From: a virus
Length of the DNA: 63,199 nt
Reading direction: 5' to 3' (one strand)
Virus record (IMG/VR): IMGVR_UViG_3300042484_002353
Location: 1 to 63,199 of that record
The notes beneath the pieces were generated by a model, which was given only the letters and a program-made list of their open reading frames with translations, was not told the origin of the DNA and searched no databases. Shown piece after piece: positions 62,786 to 63,199 of the stretch (within the stretch, counting starts at the first letter, position 1; the number at the start of each line of letters is the position of its first letter). Both the position numbers and the translations under genes were made by a program.

Positions 62786-63199
62786 TTATTGTACCGGATC
62801 AGTTATTACCATGTCGTCGCCTCGACGCATACAATTGCCCGGGTGGAAATCGTTTCCATGGCTTTGCATACTATGCCATGCAATATCCAATGCTGCCATC
62901 CAATCAGGGTGGGTTTTGCAATATTGTTCAAAATACTTATACTCTGGTAGATACGCTAACTTACCAGCAAGTCGTGATGGTGGCTGACTGGCCCCCAAGG
63001 CGCCTTCCAGCAGTCGATCTGATACTGTGTGTACTTTTAAAAATACACCATCTATGGGGACCAATGGTTCCATTCTAATTGCAACAATATCCTGAGTAAT
63101 ACGCACCATTCGTTTGCTGACAAATCGTGGCATATGTGGGTTGTTTTTATTTGCCATGGCAACTTTTATCCACTCAGCGTAGGCCACATCCTCCGAGCG
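62786..63199 (-). CDS. Second protein-kinase-like protein (cut by window end)
   Basis: The visible 137 codons align with the C-terminal half of the kinase-like protein next to it: VAYAEWIKVAMANKNNPHMP, CKTHPDWMAALDI, and the catalytic NDFHPGNCM followed by VITDPV. Catalytic Asp and metal Asn keep the five-residue spacing. The glycine loop and start are outside the window. It is a tandem paralogue two bases upstream of the first kinase. Confidence 0.8.
   Translation of the reverse strand, partial: RSEDVAYAEWIKVAMANKNNPHMPRFVSKRMVRITQDIVAIRMEPLVPIDGVFLKVHTVSDRLLEGALGASQPPSRLAGKLAYLPEYKYFEQYCKTHPDWMAALDIAWHSMQSHGNDFHPGNCMRRGDDMVITDPVQ

Noticed and set aside
1-63199. tRNA genes, integrase, insertion sequences
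   Set aside because: I found no cloverleaf-like segment in the short gaps, no recombinase motifs and no terminal inverted repeats with a transposase.

Overview
This window is part of a large lytic T4-like (myovirus) phage genome, and nearly every base is in or next to a gene. The evidence is a gp44-type sliding-clamp loader, a gp30-like ATP-dependent DNA ligase, a gp31/GroES-like co-chaperonin, PhoH, a MazG-type pyrophosphohydrolase, long tail-fibre genes, and T4-style late promoters (TATAAATA or GCTAAATA) in front of virion and chaperone genes. There are no tRNAs, integrase, IS elements or CRISPR arrays, and no gene-free stretch over 300 bases. Two cargo genes, a TctC/Bug periplasmic binding protein and a TorF-type outer-membrane porin, suggest a Gram-negative host, probably a betaproteobacterium from water. 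The host assignment is inference.

Layout. 1-4223 (minus): start of a small protein, then an operon of two Tyr/Pro-rich lipoproteins and three twitch/SPASM-type radical SAM proteins. Two tiny peptide ORFs (28 and 20 codons), too short for routine calling, sit between the enzymes. 4234-9869: a Dps/ferritin; three consecutive genes for modular proteins cut into roughly 50-100-residue blocks by a recurring G(V/M)(A/T/S)E motif; and a nucleotidyltransferase. Several start with a peptide resembling the T4 capsid-targeting sequence ending in (I/L)-x-E. 9908-17940: carbohydrate-module-like protein, glycosyltransferase, ClpA, DnaJ, a 2OG-type hydroxylase and a sulfotransferase. 17937-20387: TctC binding protein, a second sulfotransferase-like protein and an SGNH-like protein. 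20444-23714 is a plus-strand island (methyltransferase, PhoH, PP-loop ATPase). 23711-28471 holds small early-type genes behind repeated promoter/hairpin cassettes. 28480-32994 holds replication and chaperone genes (gp44, GroES, MazG, a DnaE fragment) plus a fourth radical SAM gene. 33061-44002 is a fibre locus with two roughly 1000-residue repetitive proteins. 44061-46259 holds an IscA/ErpA protein, a superoxide dismutase, translation initiation factor IF-1 and an HNH endonuclease. 48398-51868 is a tandem array of 14 small genes, most ending in F-x-L-R-W. 51893-58184 holds a probable HTH protein, SGNH hydrolase, DNA ligase, SWIM zinc finger and the porin. 58692-60045 (plus) encodes small membrane proteins. 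60046-63199 encodes a CHASE2 class III nucleotide cyclase and two tandem protein-kinase-like proteins, the second cut by the window end.

How it fits together. Three themes stand out. First, iron-sulfur and redox chemistry: four radical SAM enzymes, an A-type Fe-S carrier, Dps, SOD and a 2OG hydroxylase. Second, proteins that look built for packaging into the head and delivery into the host: CTS-like leaders on the modular proteins, the nucleotidyltransferase and a kinase. Third, remodelling of host physiology: IF-1, ClpA with an IGF loop, DnaJ, GroES, cAMP-type signalling, porin and binding protein. The best candidates for undescribed biology are the radical-SAM/micro-peptide operon, the motif-punctuated polyproteins with CTS leaders, and the F-x-L-R-W gene array.
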